Below are positions 9,429-18,439 of a stretch of DNA of 64,000 bases, one piece after another. Each line of letters starts with the position of its first letter. Positions within the stretch are counted from its first letter, which is position 1. The translations under genes and the position numbers were made by a program. Below the pieces are notes generated by a model. It did no database searches and had not been told where the DNA came from. It was given only the letters and a program-made list of their open reading frames with translations. Origin of the DNA: Pseudomonas delhiensis (GTDB lineage Bacteria > Pseudomonadota > Gammaproteobacteria > Pseudomonadales > Pseudomonadaceae); the NCBI RefSeq assembly GCF_900187975.1, contig NZ_FZPC01000018.1, positions 1 to 64,000 on the forward strand. The letters are read 5' to 3'.

Positions 9429-10112
9429 TCAGGCGGCGATCAGGCGGCCGTCCTCCAGGCGCAGCACGCGGTCCATCTGCTGCGCCAGGTGCGGGTCGTG
9501 GGTCACAACCAGGAAGGCCGTCTGCAGCGACTGCGACAGTTCGAGCATCAGCTCCTGGATGGAATGCGCGGTGTGCTGGTCGAGGTTGCCGGTGGGCTCG
9601 TCGAGCAGCACCAGCTGCGGGCGGTTGACCAGGGCGCGGGCGATGGCCACGCGCTGGCGCTCGCCGCCGGACAGCTCCGAGGGCTTGTGCTGCAGGCGCG
9701 GCCTCAGGCCCACCCGCTCCAGCAGCGCGCTGGCGCGCTCGCGGGCCTCGGGGATCGGCGTGCGGCCGATCAGCAGCGGCATGCAGACGTTCTCCAGGGC
9801 GGTGAATTCCGGCAGCAGGTGGTGGAACTGGTAGACGAAGCCCAGCGCGCGGTTGCGCAGCAGGCCGCGCTGCTTCTCGTTGAGCGCCGACAGCTCCTCG
9901 CCGGCCAGCCAGACGCTGCCGCTGCTGGGGATGTCGAGGCCGCCGAGCATGTTCAGCAGGGTGCTCTTGCCGGAGCCGGAGCTGCCGACGATGGCCACGC
10001 GCTCGCCGGGGAACAGCTCCAGCTGCACGTCGACCAGCACCTCGACCGACTGCGGGCCCTCCTCGTAGCTCTTGCGCAGGTTGCGGCAGCTCAGGACGGT
10101 CTTGTCACTCAT
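9429..10112 (-). CDS. lolD: Lipoprotein-releasing ABC ATPase LolD
   Basis: 227-residue ATPase of the Lol exporter. Walker A is GSSGSGKST at about residues 43-51, the signature is [15 protein letters not shown], and Walker B is [12 protein letters not shown]. These fit the MacB/LolD class, as does the [11 protein letters not shown] segment of LolD proteins. The ATG at 10112 overlaps the end of lolC by eight bases, which indicates translational coupling. An in-frame start twelve codons earlier lies inside lolC and is less likely. Confidence 0.95.
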   Translation of the reverse strand: MSDKTVLSCRNLRKSYEEGPQSVEVLVDVQLELFPGERVAIVGSSGSGKSTLLNMLGGLDIPSSGSVWLAGEELSALNEKQRGLLRNRALGFVYQFHHLLPEFTALENVCMPLLIGRTPIPEARERASALLERVGLRPRLQHKPSELSGGERQRVAIARALVNRPQLVLLDEPTGNLDQHTAHSIQELMLELSQSLQTAFLVVTHDPHLAQQMDRVLRLEDGRLIAA

Positions 10113-11358
10113 AACGCAGGGCCTCCGCGGGCTGGGTGCGGGCGGCACGCCAGGCCGGATACAGGGTGGCGAAGAAACTCAGGATCAGCGCGGCGGCGCA
10201 CACCAGGATCACGTCCTCGCGCATCAGTTGCGAGGGCAGGTAATCGATGAAGTAGACGTCCGAGCTGAGGAACTTGTGGCCGATCAGCCTTTCCAGCAGG
10301 GCGATGGCGTCGCTCACCCTGAGCGCCGCGAGCACGCCGAGCACGCCACCGATCAGGGTGCCGATCACGCCGATCACGCCGCCCTGGACCATGAAGATGG
10401 CCATGATCTGCCCCGGCGTGGCGCCCAGGGTGCGGAGGATGGCGATGTCCGACTTCTTGTCGGTGACCACCATGACCAGGGTGGAGATGATGTTGAAGGC
10501 GGCCACCGCGACTATCAGCAGCAGCAGCAGGCCGATCATGGACTTCTCCATCTGGATGGCCTGGTAGAGGTTGCCGTGGGTGCGCGTCCAGTCGCGGGCG
10601 TAGAAGTCGTTGCCCTTCAGCGTCTGGGCGATTTCCCAGGCGGTGCGCGGCGCCTGGAACAGGTCGTCGAGCTTCAGGCGCAGGCCCTGCACCTCGCCAT
10701 CCTTGTAGCGCTGCATGCGCGCGGCGTCCTCGACGTTGGCCAGGGCCACGTAGCCGTCCAGTTCGCCGGCGCCGACGTGGAAGATGCCGGCCACGGTGAA
10801 GCGCTTCATGCGCGGGAAGATGCCGGCGGGGGTCACCGAGACCTCGGGGGCGACGAAGGTGACCTTGTCGCCGACCTTCACCCCCAGGTTGGCCGCGGCC
10901 TTGTCGCCGATGATGATGCCGAACTCGCCGGGCCTGAGGCTGGCCAGGCTGCCCTGCCTGAAGAAGTCGCCGATGATCGAGACCTTGCCTTCCTCGGCCG
11001 GGTCCACGGCGTTGATCAGCACCTTCTGCACCACGCCGTTGTTGCTCAGCAGGCCCTGCATCTGGATGAAGGGCGCCACTTCCAGCACGTTGCGGTGCTG
11101 CGCCTTGATCTGCCCGGCCAGGCCGCGCCAGTCGTCGATCGGCTGGTAGGCCTCGACGGTGGCGTGGGGCACCATGCCCAGCACCCGGGTGCGCATCTCG
11201 TGGTCGAAGCCGTTCATCACCGAGAGCACCACGATCATCACCATGACGCCGAGCGCCAGGCCGATCATGGAAGTCAGGGAGATGAAGGAAACGAAGTGGC
11301 TGCGGCGCTTGGCGCGGGTGTAGCGCGTCCCGATATAGACGGAAAGAGGTCTGAACAT
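10105..11358 (-). CDS. lolC: Lipoprotein-releasing ABC permease, LolC/LolE family
   Basis: 417-residue permease, first gene of the lol operon. It has the same topology as the second permease: an N-terminal transmembrane helix ([19 protein letters not shown]), a periplasmic domain, and three helices from about residue 270. Motifs [19 protein letters not shown] and [10 protein letters not shown] are shared nearly letter for letter with the paralogue. Expression probably starts in the 11359-11493 gap, which also serves the divergent PilZ-like gene; I saw no clear promoter hexamers there. Confidence 0.92.
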   Translation of the reverse strand: MFRPLSVYIGTRYTRAKRRSHFVSFISLTSMIGLALGVMVMIVVLSVMNGFDHEMRTRVLGMVPHATVEAYQPIDDWRGLAGQIKAQHRNVLEVAPFIQMQGLLSNNGVVQKVLINAVDPAEEGKVSIIGDFFRQGSLASLRPGEFGIIIGDKAAANLGVKVGDKVTFVAPEVSVTPAGIFPRMKRFTVAGIFHVGAGELDGYVALANVEDAARMQRYKDGEVQGLRLKLDDLFQAPRTAWEIAQTLKGNDFYARDWTRTHGNLYQAIQMEKSMIGLLLLLIVAVAAFNIISTLVMVVTDKKSDIAILRTLGATPGQIMAIFMVQGGVIGVIGTLIGGVLGVLAALRVSDAIALLERLIGHKFLSSDVYFIDYLPSQLMREDVILVCAAALILSFFATLYPAWRAARTQPAEALRYE

Positions 11359-11493
11359 GTGGGGCCGTTGTCAGGGGATTGGGGCGTCGGTCCGGCCGGC
11401 GTCCGCTACCGCGCAAGGGTTTGCGGAGGCCATTGTGGCGAGCTGCGGCGGGCGGCTTTACACTCAGACCATTACTGCCGCCGTGGGTTCGCC

Positions 11494-12072
11494 ATGTCCA
11501 CTCCAGACGCGGATGACCGCCGCGAATACTACCGTATCGAGGACCGCCTCGCACTGGAATTTCGCCCGATTCCGGAGGACGCGGAGCAGGCGGCGCAAGC
11601 GTTACAGGATGATTCGCCGCTGTTCGACCTGCTCGGCGACCTGCACCTGCTGGAAGTGGAGGCGCAGCACCTGCTGCGGCAGATCGCCGAGCGCGACCGC
11701 GCCCTGGCCAGCTACCTGAAGCTGCTCGACAAGCGCCTGGACCTGGTCGCCGGCGCCCTCGCCCAGGGGTTGCTGGAGCAGGTCGGCCCGGCGCAGCCGG
11801 TGGTCCTTTCCGAGGGAGGCATCGCCTTCCTCGCCCCCGAGCCCCTGCTCGCCGGCCAGCTGCTGGCCCTGAAGCTGGTGCTGCTACCCCAGGCCCTGGG
11901 CCTGAGCCTGCGCGCGCGGGTCACCCACTGCGAGTCGCGCGGGCTGGGCGAATACGAGATCGGCACGCTGTTCGAGAACCTCGAGGAGCCGCAGCGCCAG
12001 TTGCTGGCCCGGCACATCCTGCAGAAACAGGCGGCCGAACGGCGCCAGGCGAAGGACCGCGACGACTCATGA
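11494..12072 (+). CDS. PilZ-domain-like protein
   Basis: 192-residue soluble protein. The N terminus contains RREYYRIEDRLALEF, resembling the RxxxR region of Pseudomonas PilZ proteins, and the centre holds PVVLSEGGIAF where the second c-di-GMP motif (D/N-x-S-x-x-G) would sit. The first position of that motif is not D or N, so binding may be weak or lost. The middle (residues 45-85) is helical. The gene starts a three-gene set: its stop overlaps the next ATG by four bases. A c-di-GMP effector role is inference. Confidence 0.72.
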   Translation: MSTPDADDRREYYRIEDRLALEFRPIPEDAEQAAQALQDDSPLFDLLGDLHLLEVEAQHLLRQIAERDRALASYLKLLDKRLDLVAGALAQGLLEQVGPAQPVVLSEGGIAFLAPEPLLAGQLLALKLVLLPQALGLSLRARVTHCESRGLGEYEIGTLFENLEEPQRQLLARHILQKQAAERRQAKDRDDS

Positions 12073-12386
12073 AGGCCCTGCACATCCCCTTCCTGCTGCT
12101 GTGCCTGGGCATGGCCCTGCCGGCCGCGGCCGACACCCTGGAAATCCCCATCGGCGCCCAGGGCGACGCCCGCATCGCCCTGCCCGCCCGCGGCGAGAGC
12201 CGGCGCGCCGTGCTGGAGCGCTTCGGCCTGCCCGACGAGGAACACCCGGCCGTGGGCAGCCCGCCGATCACCCGCTGGGACTACCGCGAATTCAGCGTCT
12301 ATTTCGAATACGATCACGTGGTCGACGCGGTTCGCGCGCATCGCCCGCAGAGCCCGATCCTTCCCTCTTCCAAGGAGCCCCAGTGA
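12069..12386 (+). CDS. Small exported protein of unknown function
   Basis: 105-residue protein with a clear signal peptide (MKALHIPFLLLCLGMALPAAAD, predicted cleavage after AAA) and a small mature domain containing RFGLPDEEHPAVGSPPITRWDY and EFSVYFEYDHVVDAV. I do not recognise a named family. It is translationally coupled on both sides: ATGA overlap with the PilZ-like gene, and its TGA overlaps the GTG start of the phosphodiesterase gene. That tight packing suggests one functional unit. Confidence 0.75.
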   Translation: MKALHIPFLLLCLGMALPAAADTLEIPIGAQGDARIALPARGESRRAVLERFGLPDEEHPAVGSPPITRWDYREFSVYFEYDHVVDAVRAHRPQSPILPSSKEPQ

Positions 12387-13105
12387 CTCTCATCTATGGC
12401 CATCGCGGCGCCAAAGGCGAAGCGCCGGAAAACACCCTGACCAGCTTCCAGCGCTGCCTGGAGCATGGCGTGACGCGTTGCGAGCTGGACCTGCACCTGT
12501 CCCGCGACGGCGAGCTGATGGTGATCCACGACCCCACCCTCAAGCGCACCACCGGGCGCCGCGGCAAGGTGTCCGAGCAACTGGCCGAGGACCTGGTCAC
12601 CTACGACGCGCGCCAGGGCGGGCCGGGCTGGGTGCGCCCCTGCCCCATCCCGCGGCTGGCCGAGCTGTTCGAGCGCTGCGAGTTCGAGCACTGGCAGCTG
12701 GAGGTCAAGAGCGCCTCGCGCGAGCGCGCAGCGCGCACCGTGCAGGCCATCCACCAGCTGGTGGGGCGCTTCGGCCTGCGCGAGCGCATCACCGTGACGT
12801 CCAGCTCGCGCACCGTGCTGCGCGCGCTGCAGCAGTTGACGCCGGACCTGGCGCGTGGGCTGGTGGCCGAATACGCCTGGCTCGACCCGCTGAAGGTGGC
12901 GGCGAACTACGGTTGCGAGCTACTGGCGCTGAACTGGACGCTGTGCACCCCCGAGCGGCTGCTCAAGGCGCAGAAGCAGGGGCTGCACGTGTCGGTGTGG
13001 ACGGTCAACGAACCGGCGCTGATGCGCCGGCTCGCCGACTTCGGCGTGGACAGCCTGATTACAGACTTTCCCGGTTTGGCCACTGCCACGCTCGGGAATC
13101 GCTGA
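12383..13105 (+). CDS. glpQ: Glycerophosphodiester phosphodiesterase, cytosolic type
   Basis: 240-residue enzyme that splits glycerophosphodiesters into glycerol-3-phosphate and an alcohol. It begins TLIYGHRGAKGEAPENT (catalytic HR and the E/N pair), with the metal-binding ELDLHLSRDGELMVIHD following and the second-half WTVNEP and DSLITDFP motifs of the GDPD fold. There is no signal peptide, so it should act in the cytoplasm. Start is GTG at 12383, supported by AAGGAG six bases before it and by the stop/start overlap with the upstream gene; no ATG would preserve the HRG motif. Confidence 0.9.
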   Translation: MTLIYGHRGAKGEAPENTLTSFQRCLEHGVTRCELDLHLSRDGELMVIHDPTLKRTTGRRGKVSEQLAEDLVTYDARQGGPGWVRPCPIPRLAELFERCEFEHWQLEVKSASRERAARTVQAIHQLVGRFGLRERITVTSSSRTVLRALQQLTPDLARGLVAEYAWLDPLKVAANYGCELLALNWTLCTPERLLKAQKQGLHVSVWTVNEPALMRRLADFGVDSLITDFPGLATATLGNR

Positions 13106-13114
13106 GCGGGTCGC

Positions 13115-13143
13115 CCCCGGCCGGCTCAGGCCGCCGGCCGGGG
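13115..13143. terminator. Hairpin between convergent glpQ and sthA
   Basis: A 10-bp perfect GC stem (CCCCGGCCGG and its complement, nine-base loop) lies between two convergent stop codons. Neither side has a T-run, so intrinsic termination is uncertain; position makes a shared 3'-end structure plausible. Confidence 0.5.
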
Positions 13144-13147
13144 TACT

Positions 13148-14542
13148 TCAGAAAAGCCGGTTGAGGCCGTCGAACGCCGCTACGCGGTAGGCTTCGGCCA
13201 TGGTCGGGTAGTTGAAGGTGGTGTTGACGAAGTACTTCAGGGTGTTCAGCTCGCCCGGCTGGTTCATGATCGCCTGGCCGATGTGGACGATCTCCGAGGC
13301 CTGGTCGCCGAAGCAGTGCACGCCGAGGATCTCCAGGGTCTCGCGGTGGAACAGGATCTTCAGCATGCCCACCGGCTCGTTGGAGATCTGCGCGCGGGCC
13401 ATGCCCTTGAAGAATGCCTTGCCCACTTCGTAGGGAATCTTCGCCGCGGTCAGCTCGTGCTCGTTCTTGCCGATGGAGCTGATCTCCGGGATGGTGTAGA
13501 TGCCGGTGGGCACGTCGTTGACGAAGCGCCAGCTGTCCTGCTCGACGATGTTGCCGGCGGCCGAGCGGCCCTGGTCGTAGGCGGCGCTGGCCAGGCTCGG
13601 CCAGCCGATCACGTCGCCCGCGGCGTAGATGTTCGACACCGAGGTTCGGTAGTTCTCGTCCACCTCGATCTGGCCACGGCTGTTGACCTTGATGCCGATG
13701 TTCTCCAGGCCCAGGCGGTCGGTGTTGCCGGTACGGCCGTTGCACCACAGCAGGGCGTCGGCCTTGATCTTCTTGCCCGACTTCAGGTGCAGGATCACGC
13801 CGTTGTCCAGGCCCTCGACGCGCTCGTACTCCTCGTTGTGGCGCACCAGCACGTTGTTGTTGCGCAGGTGGTAGCTCAGGGCGTCGGAGATTTCGTCGTC
13901 GAGGAAGCTCAGCAACTGGTCGCGGGTGTCGATCAGGTCGACCAGCACGCCCAGGCCGCTGAAGATCGAGGCGTATTCGCAGCCGATCACCCCGGCTCCG
14001 TAGATGATCAGCCGACGCGGGGTGTGGCTCAGCGAGAGGATGGTGTCGCTGTCGTAGACCCGCGGGTGGTTGAAGTTGATGTCCGCCGGGCGGTACGGGC
14101 GCGAGCCGGTGGCGATGACGAACTGGTCGGCGACCAGGCGTTCCACCGCGCCGCTGGGGGTCACCACCTCGACGGTGCGCTCGTCGACGAAGCTGGCGGT
14201 GCCGTTGAACATGTCGATGCGGTTGCGCGCGTAGTAGCCGGTGCGCGAGGACACCTGCTTGTTGATCACCTTCTCGGCGCTCTTGAGCACGTCGGGGAAG
14301 GAGAACCAGCGCGGTTCGCCGATCTGGCGGAACATCGGGTTGGTGTTGAACTCGATGATCTGCTTCACCGAGTGACGCAGCGCCTTGGACGGGATGGTGC
14401 CCAGGTGCGTGCAGTTGCCGCCGACCACGCGACGGCTGTCCACCACCGCCAGCTTGCGCCCGTACTTGGAGGCGTTCATCGCCGCCCCCTCGCCCGCCGG
14501 GCCCGTGCCGAGAATCACCACGTCGTAGTTATAGACAGCCAT
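13148..14542 (-). CDS. sthA: Soluble pyridine nucleotide transhydrogenase SthA
   Basis: 464-residue cytoplasmic FAD enzyme that moves reducing equivalents between NADPH and NAD+. It belongs to the disulfide-reductase fold: N-terminal FAD motif [11 protein letters not shown], a NAD(P) Rossmann motif [13 protein letters not shown] near residue 180, and the C-terminal dimer domain. At the redox-disulfide position it has [14 protein letters not shown], so only one of the two reductase cysteines is present, which is the family's hallmark. The product is of normal length, and transcription converges on glpQ. Confidence 0.96.
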   Translation of the reverse strand: MAVYNYDVVILGTGPAGEGAAMNASKYGRKLAVVDSRRVVGGNCTHLGTIPSKALRHSVKQIIEFNTNPMFRQIGEPRWFSFPDVLKSAEKVINKQVSSRTGYYARNRIDMFNGTASFVDERTVEVVTPSGAVERLVADQFVIATGSRPYRPADINFNHPRVYDSDTILSLSHTPRRLIIYGAGVIGCEYASIFSGLGVLVDLIDTRDQLLSFLDDEISDALSYHLRNNNVLVRHNEEYERVEGLDNGVILHLKSGKKIKADALLWCNGRTGNTDRLGLENIGIKVNSRGQIEVDENYRTSVSNIYAAGDVIGWPSLASAAYDQGRSAAGNIVEQDSWRFVNDVPTGIYTIPEISSIGKNEHELTAAKIPYEVGKAFFKGMARAQISNEPVGMLKILFHRETLEILGVHCFGDQASEIVHIGQAIMNQPGELNTLKYFVNTTFNYPTMAEAYRVAAFDGLNRLF

Positions 14543-14665
14543 GCGTACTCCTTCAGAACAGGCCGGGGCGCCCCTGTGGCGCTTCCGGCAAAGTCCCGGC
14601 GCGCCTGGCGCCGGGAGCGGTCGAATCGATGTTGGCAGCTTAGCCGCGCGACAAATTGCTGCACA

Positions 14666-14725
14666 TTAGCGCTTGGTCGTGCGGTAGGCGAATTTTGCCA
14701 TCACTACATTTAGTGCGGCTTTCAT
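14666..14725 (-). CDS. Possible 19-codon ORF overlapping the apbE stop
   Basis: An ATGA overlap joins the apbE stop to a 19-codon frame (MKAALNVVMAKFAYRTTKR) ending in TAA. Codons are poorer in G and C than those of the neighbours, and the DNA contains a short CACTA/TAGTG inverted repeat. No family is recognised. The overlap geometry is suggestive, but chance is a good explanation at this size. Confidence 0.2.
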   Translation of the reverse strand: MKAALNVVMAKFAYRTTKR

Positions 14726-15732
14726 GGCCGCGCCGGCTCCGGGAAGAGCTCGGCGAAGCGCGTGCTGGCGCGCGTGGCGAAGCCCTGCCCCTGGTGCACG
14801 ACGAACCAGGCGGCCAGCCCGTGCTGCTCGGCGTAGCGGTAGCCCTCGTCCGGGCCCAGCACCATCAGCAGCGTCGACAACCCGTCGGCGTGCAGCGTGG
14901 AGCGGTCGACCACGGTCACCGCCGCCAGTGTGTGCCGAACCGGCGTGCCGGTGCGCGCATCGAAGGTGTGCGAGTAACGCTGCCCACCTTCCTCGAAATA
15001 GTTGCGGTAGTCGCCCGAGGTCGAGACCCCGTAGCCGTCCACCGCCAGCGAGCGCGCCACGCTGCGCTCGCGTTCGCCGCTGGGCAGCTCCAGCGCCACC
15101 CGCCAGGGCGAGCCGTCGGGCTTGTGGCCCATGGCCTTGAGCTCGCCGGTGATCTCCACCAGGTAGTCCTTCACGCCCAGCTCGGCCAGGCGCTGGCCGA
15201 CGCGGTCCACCGCGTAGCCGGCGACGATGCTGTCGAAATCCAGCTGCGCCGCCACGTCCTTGCACACCAGGCTGCCGTCCACCCGCACGTGGCGGTAGCC
15301 GACGCGCGCCCGCTCGCGCTCCAGCGCCGCGGCCGCCGGCACCTGCTCGCCGCGGGACTGCGGGCCGAAGCCCCAGAGGTTCATCAGCGGCTCGACGGTG
15401 AGGTCGAAGGCGCCGGCGCTGGTCTCGGACAGCTCGTTGCCGTAGCGCAGCAGCTCCACCAGCTCGGTCGGCATGGCCTGGCAGGCGCCGGCCGGCAAGG
15501 CATTGAAGCGGGAGACCTCGGAGTCGTCGCGGTAGGTGGAGAACTGCCGGTCGAGCTCGCCGAGAATACCCTCGACCTCCGCCTGCAGGCGCTGCGGCGC
15601 TGGGCTCTGCGCCGAGGGCAGGTACTGCACGGAATAGCTGCTGCCCATGGTCGGGCCGCCGAAGCGCTCGACGCGCTCGCCGCAACCGGCCAACGCCAAC
15701 AGCCCCAAGCACAGCCAGATGCCACGCAACAC
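14722..15732 (-). CDS. apbE: FAD:protein FMN transferase ApbE (lipoprotein)
   Basis: 336-residue periplasmic lipoprotein that transfers FMN from FAD onto threonine residues of target proteins such as NqrB, NqrC or RnfG/D. The signal peptide MLRGIWLCLGLLALAGC ends in a lipobox, and the mature part has the GPTMGSSYSV start, EVSRFN, the central FDLTVEPLMNLWGFGP segment, and the late DGLSTLLMVLGPDEG segment of the ApbE metal/FAD site. Start is GTG at 15732, preceded by GGAGG at four bases; an ATG nine codons earlier lacks a ribosome site. No nqr genes are adjacent here. Confidence 0.9.
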   Translation of the reverse strand: MLRGIWLCLGLLALAGCGERVERFGGPTMGSSYSVQYLPSAQSPAPQRLQAEVEGILGELDRQFSTYRDDSEVSRFNALPAGACQAMPTELVELLRYGNELSETSAGAFDLTVEPLMNLWGFGPQSRGEQVPAAAALERERARVGYRHVRVDGSLVCKDVAAQLDFDSIVAGYAVDRVGQRLAELGVKDYLVEITGELKAMGHKPDGSPWRVALELPSGERERSVARSLAVDGYGVSTSGDYRNYFEEGGQRYSHTFDARTGTPVRHTLAAVTVVDRSTLHADGLSTLLMVLGPDEGYRYAEQHGLAAWFVVHQGQGFATRASTRFAELFPEPARP

Positions 15733-15792
15733 GCCACCTCCATTCCCCTGCCCCGGCATGGGCGGCGCACATTCTACCGGAAACGGCGGGGG

Positions 15793-17310
15793 TTACTGTT
15801 GCCCAGGCGGTAAAGGTTCGTTGTCCGAACCGCCATCCCCCAGCGGCGCGCCACCGCCCAGGGCCTTGTACAGCGCCACCAGGTCCAGGCGCAGCTGGCC
15901 GTCGCTGTCGACCAGGTCGCGGCGCGCCTGCAGGTAGTTGCGCTGGGCGTCCAGTTCCACCAGGAAGTCGGTGAGGCCGCCGGCATAGCGCGCCCTGGCC
16001 ATGTCGTAGGCCTGCCCGGCGCTGCCCAGCCGCGCCTGCAACTGGGCGTTGCGCTGGCGCTCGGCGCCGTAGCCGCTCAAGGCGTCGTCCACTTCCTGCC
16101 AGGCCTTGAGCACGGTCTGCTGGTAGTTCACCGCCGCTTCCTGCTGCTCCAGCTTGCGCAGGGTCACCTGGGAGCGGCGCCGGCCGTTGTCGAAGATCGG
16201 CACGCTCAGGCTCGGCCCCACCGCCCACTGGCGGCTGCCCCAGTCGGAGACGTCGCCGCTTTCGAAGGAGGAATAGCCGAAGCTGGCGCCCAGGCGGATG
16301 CTCGGGTACAGCTCGGCCACCGCCACCCCGATGTTGGCCGTGGCCGCGTGCAGCTGGGCCTCGGCGGCGCGGATGTCCGGGCGCCGGCGCACCACTTCCG
16401 AGGGCAGGCCGGGGCTGAGGTCGGGCAGGGCCGCGGGCCGCGCCGGCGGCGCCTTCAGCTGGGCCTGCAGCTCGCCCGGCTGCGCGCCGACCAGCACGCC
16501 GAGCTGGTTGATCGCCTGGCCCTCCGCCGCCTGCAGTTGCGGCAGGCGCGAACGCAGTTCTTCCAGTTGGCTGCGCTGGCGCACCAGGTCGAAGTCATCC
16601 ACCAGGCCGCCGTCGGCGCGGGCCTGCACCAGCGCCAGGGACTCCTCGGTGGCGCGCAGGTCCTCCCGGGTCACGGCGATCTGCTGCTGCACCCGGCGCA
16701 GCTCGAAGTAGCCGCGCGCCACTTCGCTGGCGACCACCAGGCGCGCCTGCTCCAGCAGTGCGCGCTGCTGCTCGACGCGGGCGTCGGCGGCCTCGATGGA
16801 ACGGCGCACGCGGCCCCAGAAGTCGATTTCCCAGGAGGCGTCGAAGCCGGCTTCGTAGAGGGTGAAGGGCTCGGCCAGGGTCTTCACCAGCTCGTCGCTG
16901 TTTCCCGGCGCCAGGCTGGAGATCATCCGTGCGCTGGCGCCGCGCTCGCTCTGGCGCTGGCGCTGCACGTCGGCCTTGCCGTCGACGTTCGCCCCGCGCT
17001 GGGCGGCGACCATCTGCCGCTGCATGCGCGCCTGGGCGAAGCGCAGCGCGGCGCTGCGCAGGTCCGGGCTGGCCGCGGTGGCGCGGCGTTGCAGGTAGTC
17101 CAGCGCCGGGTCGGCGAACTGCGTCCACCACTGCGCCGGGATGGCCTGGCCGCCCTGCCCCGCGGGCAGCAGCGCGGCCTCGCCGGCATGGGCGGCGCGC
17201 CAGTCGGCCGGGGTTTTCGGCTGCGGCGCCTGGTAGTCCGGCCCCACCGCGCAGGCGCCCAGCGCCAGCAGCAGCGGCAAGAGGAGGTAGGGAACGGGCG
17301 ACGACGGCAT
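15793..17310 (-). CDS. Outer-membrane efflux lipoprotein, NodT/OprM family
   Basis: 505-residue outer-membrane factor. The lipoprotein signal peptide ends LLALGAC, followed by AVGPDYQAP, the usual start of NodT/OprM proteins. Two repeated OEP domains carry long helices; SLSVPIFDNGRRRSQV and YAGGLTDFLVELDAQR are family motifs. It is the last gene of an operon with a membrane-fusion protein, double ATPase and two permeases, so the set can form a complete path from cytoplasm to outside. E. coli ybhGFSR, the closest parallel I know, does not carry such a gene in the operon. Confidence 0.92.
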   Translation of the reverse strand: MPSSPVPYLLLPLLLALGACAVGPDYQAPQPKTPADWRAAHAGEAALLPAGQGGQAIPAQWWTQFADPALDYLQRRATAASPDLRSAALRFAQARMQRQMVAAQRGANVDGKADVQRQRQSERGASARMISSLAPGNSDELVKTLAEPFTLYEAGFDASWEIDFWGRVRRSIEAADARVEQQRALLEQARLVVASEVARGYFELRRVQQQIAVTREDLRATEESLALVQARADGGLVDDFDLVRQRSQLEELRSRLPQLQAAEGQAINQLGVLVGAQPGELQAQLKAPPARPAALPDLSPGLPSEVVRRRPDIRAAEAQLHAATANIGVAVAELYPSIRLGASFGYSSFESGDVSDWGSRQWAVGPSLSVPIFDNGRRRSQVTLRKLEQQEAAVNYQQTVLKAWQEVDDALSGYGAERQRNAQLQARLGSAGQAYDMARARYAGGLTDFLVELDAQRNYLQARRDLVDSDGQLRLDLVALYKALGGGAPLGDGGSDNEPLPPGQQ

Positions 17311-17322
17311 GGCGGCCTCCGG

Positions 17323-18438
17323 TCAGGCGAGTCGATGGCGGAACAGCCAGGCGGACAGCGGCAGGGTCACGCTCGCCACCGCCAGCATCGGCAACAGGTC
17401 ATGGGCCACTGCGAACAGGCTGGCGCCTTCCAGGTAGATGCGCTGGATCAGGTCGATGGCGAAGCGCAGCGGGTTGATGTAGGTGGCCATCTGCAGCGCC
17501 TCGGGCATGTTGCGCACCGGCGTGGCCAGGCCCGAGAGCAGCATGATCGGCATGATCAGCACGAAGGTGTAGAGCATCGCCTGCTGCATGTTCAGCGACA
17601 CCGCCGAGATCGACAGGCCCAGGCCGACGCAGGAGACCATGAACACCAGCAGCCCGCCGTAGAAGTCCAGCAGCGAGCCGGCCATGGGGATGCGGAACCA
17701 GTACAGCGCCATCAGCAGCACCAGCGACGCCTGCACCAGGCCGATGAGGATCGGCGGCAGGGCCTTGCCGAGCATGATCTCCAGGGGCGAATAGGGCGTG
17801 ACCAGCAACTGGTCGAAGGTGCCCTGCTCGCGCTCGCGGGCCACCGAGAGCGCGCTGAGCATCAGCGTCTGCAGCATGCTCAGCGAGGCGATCAGCGCCG
17901 GGATCAGCGGCCAGCGCGTCTCCAGGTTGGGGTTGTACCAGGCGCGGGTGACCACGCTGACCGGCGCCTGGGCCAGGCCGCGCTCGCGGTTGAAGTCGTT
18001 GACCACGCTGGCCAGCCCGGCCGCCGCGGCGCCGGCGGTGGTGGAGTTGCGCCCGTCGAGGATCACCTGCAGCGGCGCCGGCTCGCCGCGGGTCAGGCGC
18101 GTCTCGAAGTCGGCGGGGACCTGGATCACCAGCAGGGCCTTCTCGGCGTCGATCACGCTGGCGATGTCGCGCGGCGCGCGCAGGGTCGCCACGCGGTGGA
18201 AGATGCCGCTGCCGTCCAGGCGGCTGGCCAGGCGCTGGGACGACTCGCTGTGGCTCTGGTCCAGCAGCGCGTAGGGCGCGTCGTTGAGGTCGAAGGTCAC
18301 CGCGTAGCCGAACAGCAGGCTCTGCATCAGCACCGGCGCCAGCAGCACGATGCGGTTGGCCGGGTCCTTGAGGATCACCAGCAGTTCCTTGCGCCAGAGG
18401 TTGGCCAGGCGGCGCAGCAGTTCGGCGAAGGCGCCCAT
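17323..18438 (-). CDS. ABC-2 type permease, YbhR-like
   Basis: 371-residue inner-membrane permease of the ABC-2 family. One helix lies near residues 27-50 (ILAPVLMQSLLFGYAV-like), then a large extracytoplasmic domain, and five helices in the C-terminal half. The EREQGTFDQLLVTPYSPLEIMLGKALP motif marks the ABC-2 coupling region. It starts one base after the other permease gene ends, so the two should form a heterodimer powered by the double ATPase. Confidence 0.9.
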   Translation of the reverse strand: MGAFAELLRRLANLWRKELLVILKDPANRIVLLAPVLMQSLLFGYAVTFDLNDAPYALLDQSHSESSQRLASRLDGSGIFHRVATLRAPRDIASVIDAEKALLVIQVPADFETRLTRGEPAPLQVILDGRNSTTAGAAAAGLASVVNDFNRERGLAQAPVSVVTRAWYNPNLETRWPLIPALIASLSMLQTLMLSALSVAREREQGTFDQLLVTPYSPLEIMLGKALPPILIGLVQASLVLLMALYWFRIPMAGSLLDFYGGLLVFMVSCVGLGLSISAVSLNMQQAMLYTFVLIMPIMLLSGLATPVRNMPEALQMATYINPLRFAIDLIQRIYLEGASLFAVAHDLLPMLAVASVTLPLSAWLFRHRLA

Positions 18439-18439
18439 C

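Noticed and set aside
13115-13143. Strong intrinsic terminator for glpQ or sthA
   Set aside because: Stable stem but no T-run on either strand; kept only as a low-confidence hairpin.
14666-16228. Long alternative frame covering apbE on the same strand
   Set aside because: The apbE frame has a lipobox and family motifs; the other frame is R/A/G-rich noise.
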